This document shows positions 35,417 through 37,026 of a DNA stretch of 37,026 nt, piece by piece (the first letter of the stretch is position 1; every line of letters begins with the position of its first letter). The position numbers were made by a program, and so were the translations under genes. Under the pieces are notes generated by a model. The model worked only from the letters and a program-made list of their open reading frames with translations. It did not search any database and was not told where the DNA came from. This DNA comes from Draconibacterium sp. (lineage in GTDB: Bacteria; Bacteroidota; Bacteroidia; Bacteroidales; Prolixibacteraceae): positions 1-37,026 of the forward strand of contig JAKIST010000002.1 of assembly GCA_021648495.1 (NCBI GenBank). The letters are read 5' to 3'.

Positions 35417-36328
35417 ATGAAGGCAAACAACATTTTGGAAACCATTGGCAATACGCCACATGTACGTATGAACCGTTTGTATCCGGGCGATTACGAAGTT
35501 TGGGTAAAAGTTGAAAAAACAAATCCGGGAGGAAGTATCAAAGACCGGATTGCTCTGGAGATGGTGACAGATGCCGAGGCGAAAGGATTATTGAAAAAGG
35601 GCTCGGTAATTATTGAACCAACATCAGGCAACACAGGAATTGGCCTGGCTCTCGTGGCAGCAGTAAAAGGTTACCGCTTAATATTAACCATGCCGGAATC
35701 GATGTCGGTAGAACGTCGTAAAGTTTTATTGGCATTAGGGGCCGAACTTGAACTTACCCCAAAAGAAAAAGGCATGAAAGGTTCAATTTCAAAAGCAGAA
35801 GAGTTAGCGGCGGAAATTCCAAACTCATGGATTCCTTCGCAATTTACAAACCCGGCAAATATTGATGCCCATCGTAAATATACTGCACAAGAAATTATCA
35901 ACGATTTTCCGGAAGGGTTGGATTACCTGATTACGGGTGTAGGTACCGGAGGTCATATTTCAGGGGTTGGAGAAGTGCTTAAACAAAAATTTCCTGACTT
36001 AAAAGTTTTTGCTGTTGAACCAGAAGCAAGTGCAGTTATTGGTGGAGGAGCTCCCGGGCCACATCCAATCCAGGGTATTGGTGCGGGTTGGATTCCTGCA
36101 AATTTGAATACAGAAATTTTGGATGGTACAATCTCGGTAAGTAAAGAGGAAGCTTTTGAATATACGCAGAAAGCAGCCAAATTGGAAGGTTTGTTTGTTG
36201 GCATTTCTTCCGGTGCATCGTTGGCAGCGGTAGCTAAAAAAATTAAAGAGCTGCCAAAAGGGTCGCGCATCTTAACTTTTTCTTACGACCACGGCGAACG
36301 TTATTTATCAGTTGAAGGGTTGTTTTAA
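35417..36328 (+). CDS. cysK: cysteine synthase (O-acetylserine sulfhydrylase)
   Basis: [14 protein letters not shown]...[20 protein letters not shown] (PLP lysine), [65 protein letters not shown]. Confidence 0.96.
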   Translation: MKANNILETIGNTPHVRMNRLYPGDYEVWVKVEKTNPGGSIKDRIALEMVTDAEAKGLLKKGSVIIEPTSGNTGIGLALVAAVKGYRLILTMPESMSVERRKVLLALGAELELTPKEKGMKGSISKAEELAAEIPNSWIPSQFTNPANIDAHRKYTAQEIINDFPEGLDYLITGVGTGGHISGVGEVLKQKFPDLKVFAVEPEASAVIGGGAPGPHPIQGIGAGWIPANLNTEILDGTISVSKEEAFEYTQKAAKLEGLFVGISSGASLAAVAKKIKELPKGSRILTFSYDHGERYLSVEGLF

Positions 36329-36534
36329 AGAGAGTAGCAGTTTCCAACTGCTGCATGGGACCGTATCAAGAGTGATAATTATAGTGTTTTCGTCATCCTG
36401 TCCATCAACTAACGGATGTTTGAAAATTGTAATTCGAGAAAAAAAAAATAACATCGTCATCTTTGAACAACTTATTTTAAACTTTTCACCTAATTTTGAT
36501 TTATTCCAATTGTATGAAGTAATAAAATAGAATT

Positions 36535-36858
36535 ATGAAAAAGTTATTTTTCCTGACAATTGTTTTGGTATTGGTTTCCTGTAATTAAGGAACAAAAAAG
36601 ACAAATACTAAAAAGAAGGAAACTGAGCCTGTTGAGATTGTTGAAGCCACTATTAACATTGGCGGAATGACTTGCGAGATGAGTGTCGCTTCAATAGAGA
36701 AAGGTGTTAATGAATTGGAAGGAATTAAATCGCTTGCAGTTAGTTTAAACGATTCAACCGCAATTGTAAAATCCGATGTGGCAAAAATGGATTTGACCAG
36801 GATTGAAAAAGTAATCGAAAAACGGGGATATTCAATTAAAAGGGACGGTTCAAATTGA
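36535..36858 (+). pseudogene. heavy-metal-associated (HMA) domain lipoprotein gene interrupted by an in-frame stop
   Basis: MKKLFFLTIVLVLVSCN*GTKKTNTKKKETEPVEIVEATINIGGMTCEMSVASIEKGVNELEGIKSLAVSLNDSTAIVKSDVAKMDLTRIEKVIEKRGYSIKRDGSN*; TAA at 36586-36588, same frame on both sides. Confidence 0.8.
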
Positions 36859-37026
36859 TTCACCTCCTACTTTCGAAATGTTTTATTGAGATTTAGCTTA
36901 AATAGTGTGAATTTGGCTCAATATTTGTAAGTGCCCTAAAATATTTGAGGTACGTTTAACGTTTTTCATAAATTGTACGTTGTAAGCCAGAGGAATATAT
37001 TTTTTAGAAAACAATGAAACAGAATT

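Noticed and set aside
36312-36530. 72-aa ORF after cysK
   Set aside because: Overlaps the cysK end and lacks domain features; likely non-coding.
36946-36985. GTACGTTTAA / GTACGTTGTAA near-repeat at the window end
   Set aside because: Short and imperfect in AT-rich DNA; consistent with chance.
1-37026. tRNA, rRNA and CRISPR arrays
   Set aside because: No tRNA T-arm/acceptor pattern, no rRNA-like stretch and no regularly spaced direct repeats were seen by eye; a tRNAscan or CRISPR finder run would be decisive.

Overview
This is an AT-rich window, most likely Bacteroidota: TAnnTTTG -7 promoter boxes, a T9SS sorting domain, Bacteroidota-style cbb3 genes and ORF6N/DUF1016 proteins. No search was run, so every family name below is motif recognition. 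Left to right: (1) a cbb3 oxidase cluster ccoO-ccoQ-ccoP-ccoG-ccoH-TauE/SafE, whose 5' end looks cut so that the CcoN catalytic part is missing; (2) a type III restriction-modification island (res, ORF6N gene, mod), a decayed 5' fragment of ccoI, and a DUF1016/PD-(D/E)XK gene; (3) full-length ccoI; (4) a block of about 15.5 kb of glycosyltransferases around a probable CotH-DUF4956-VTC operon, with a secreted phosphoesterase and a T9SS propeller protein; (5) coaD, a thioredoxin-like protein, NUDIX, pyrE, SRPBCC and cysK; (6) an HMA lipoprotein gene interrupted by an in-frame stop. The strongest unexplained signals are: a complete-looking transcription attenuator with a Cys-Met-Cys-Cys-Cys leader peptide upstream of cysK; a beta-sandwich-like module shared by two GT-C enzymes and the CotH lipoprotein, next to VTC/DUF4956; long perfect palindromes inside the ORF6N and DUF1016 reading frames; a truncated ccoI duplicate at the restriction-modification island edge; and an exact 29-bp inverted repeat bracketing about 19.4 kb.
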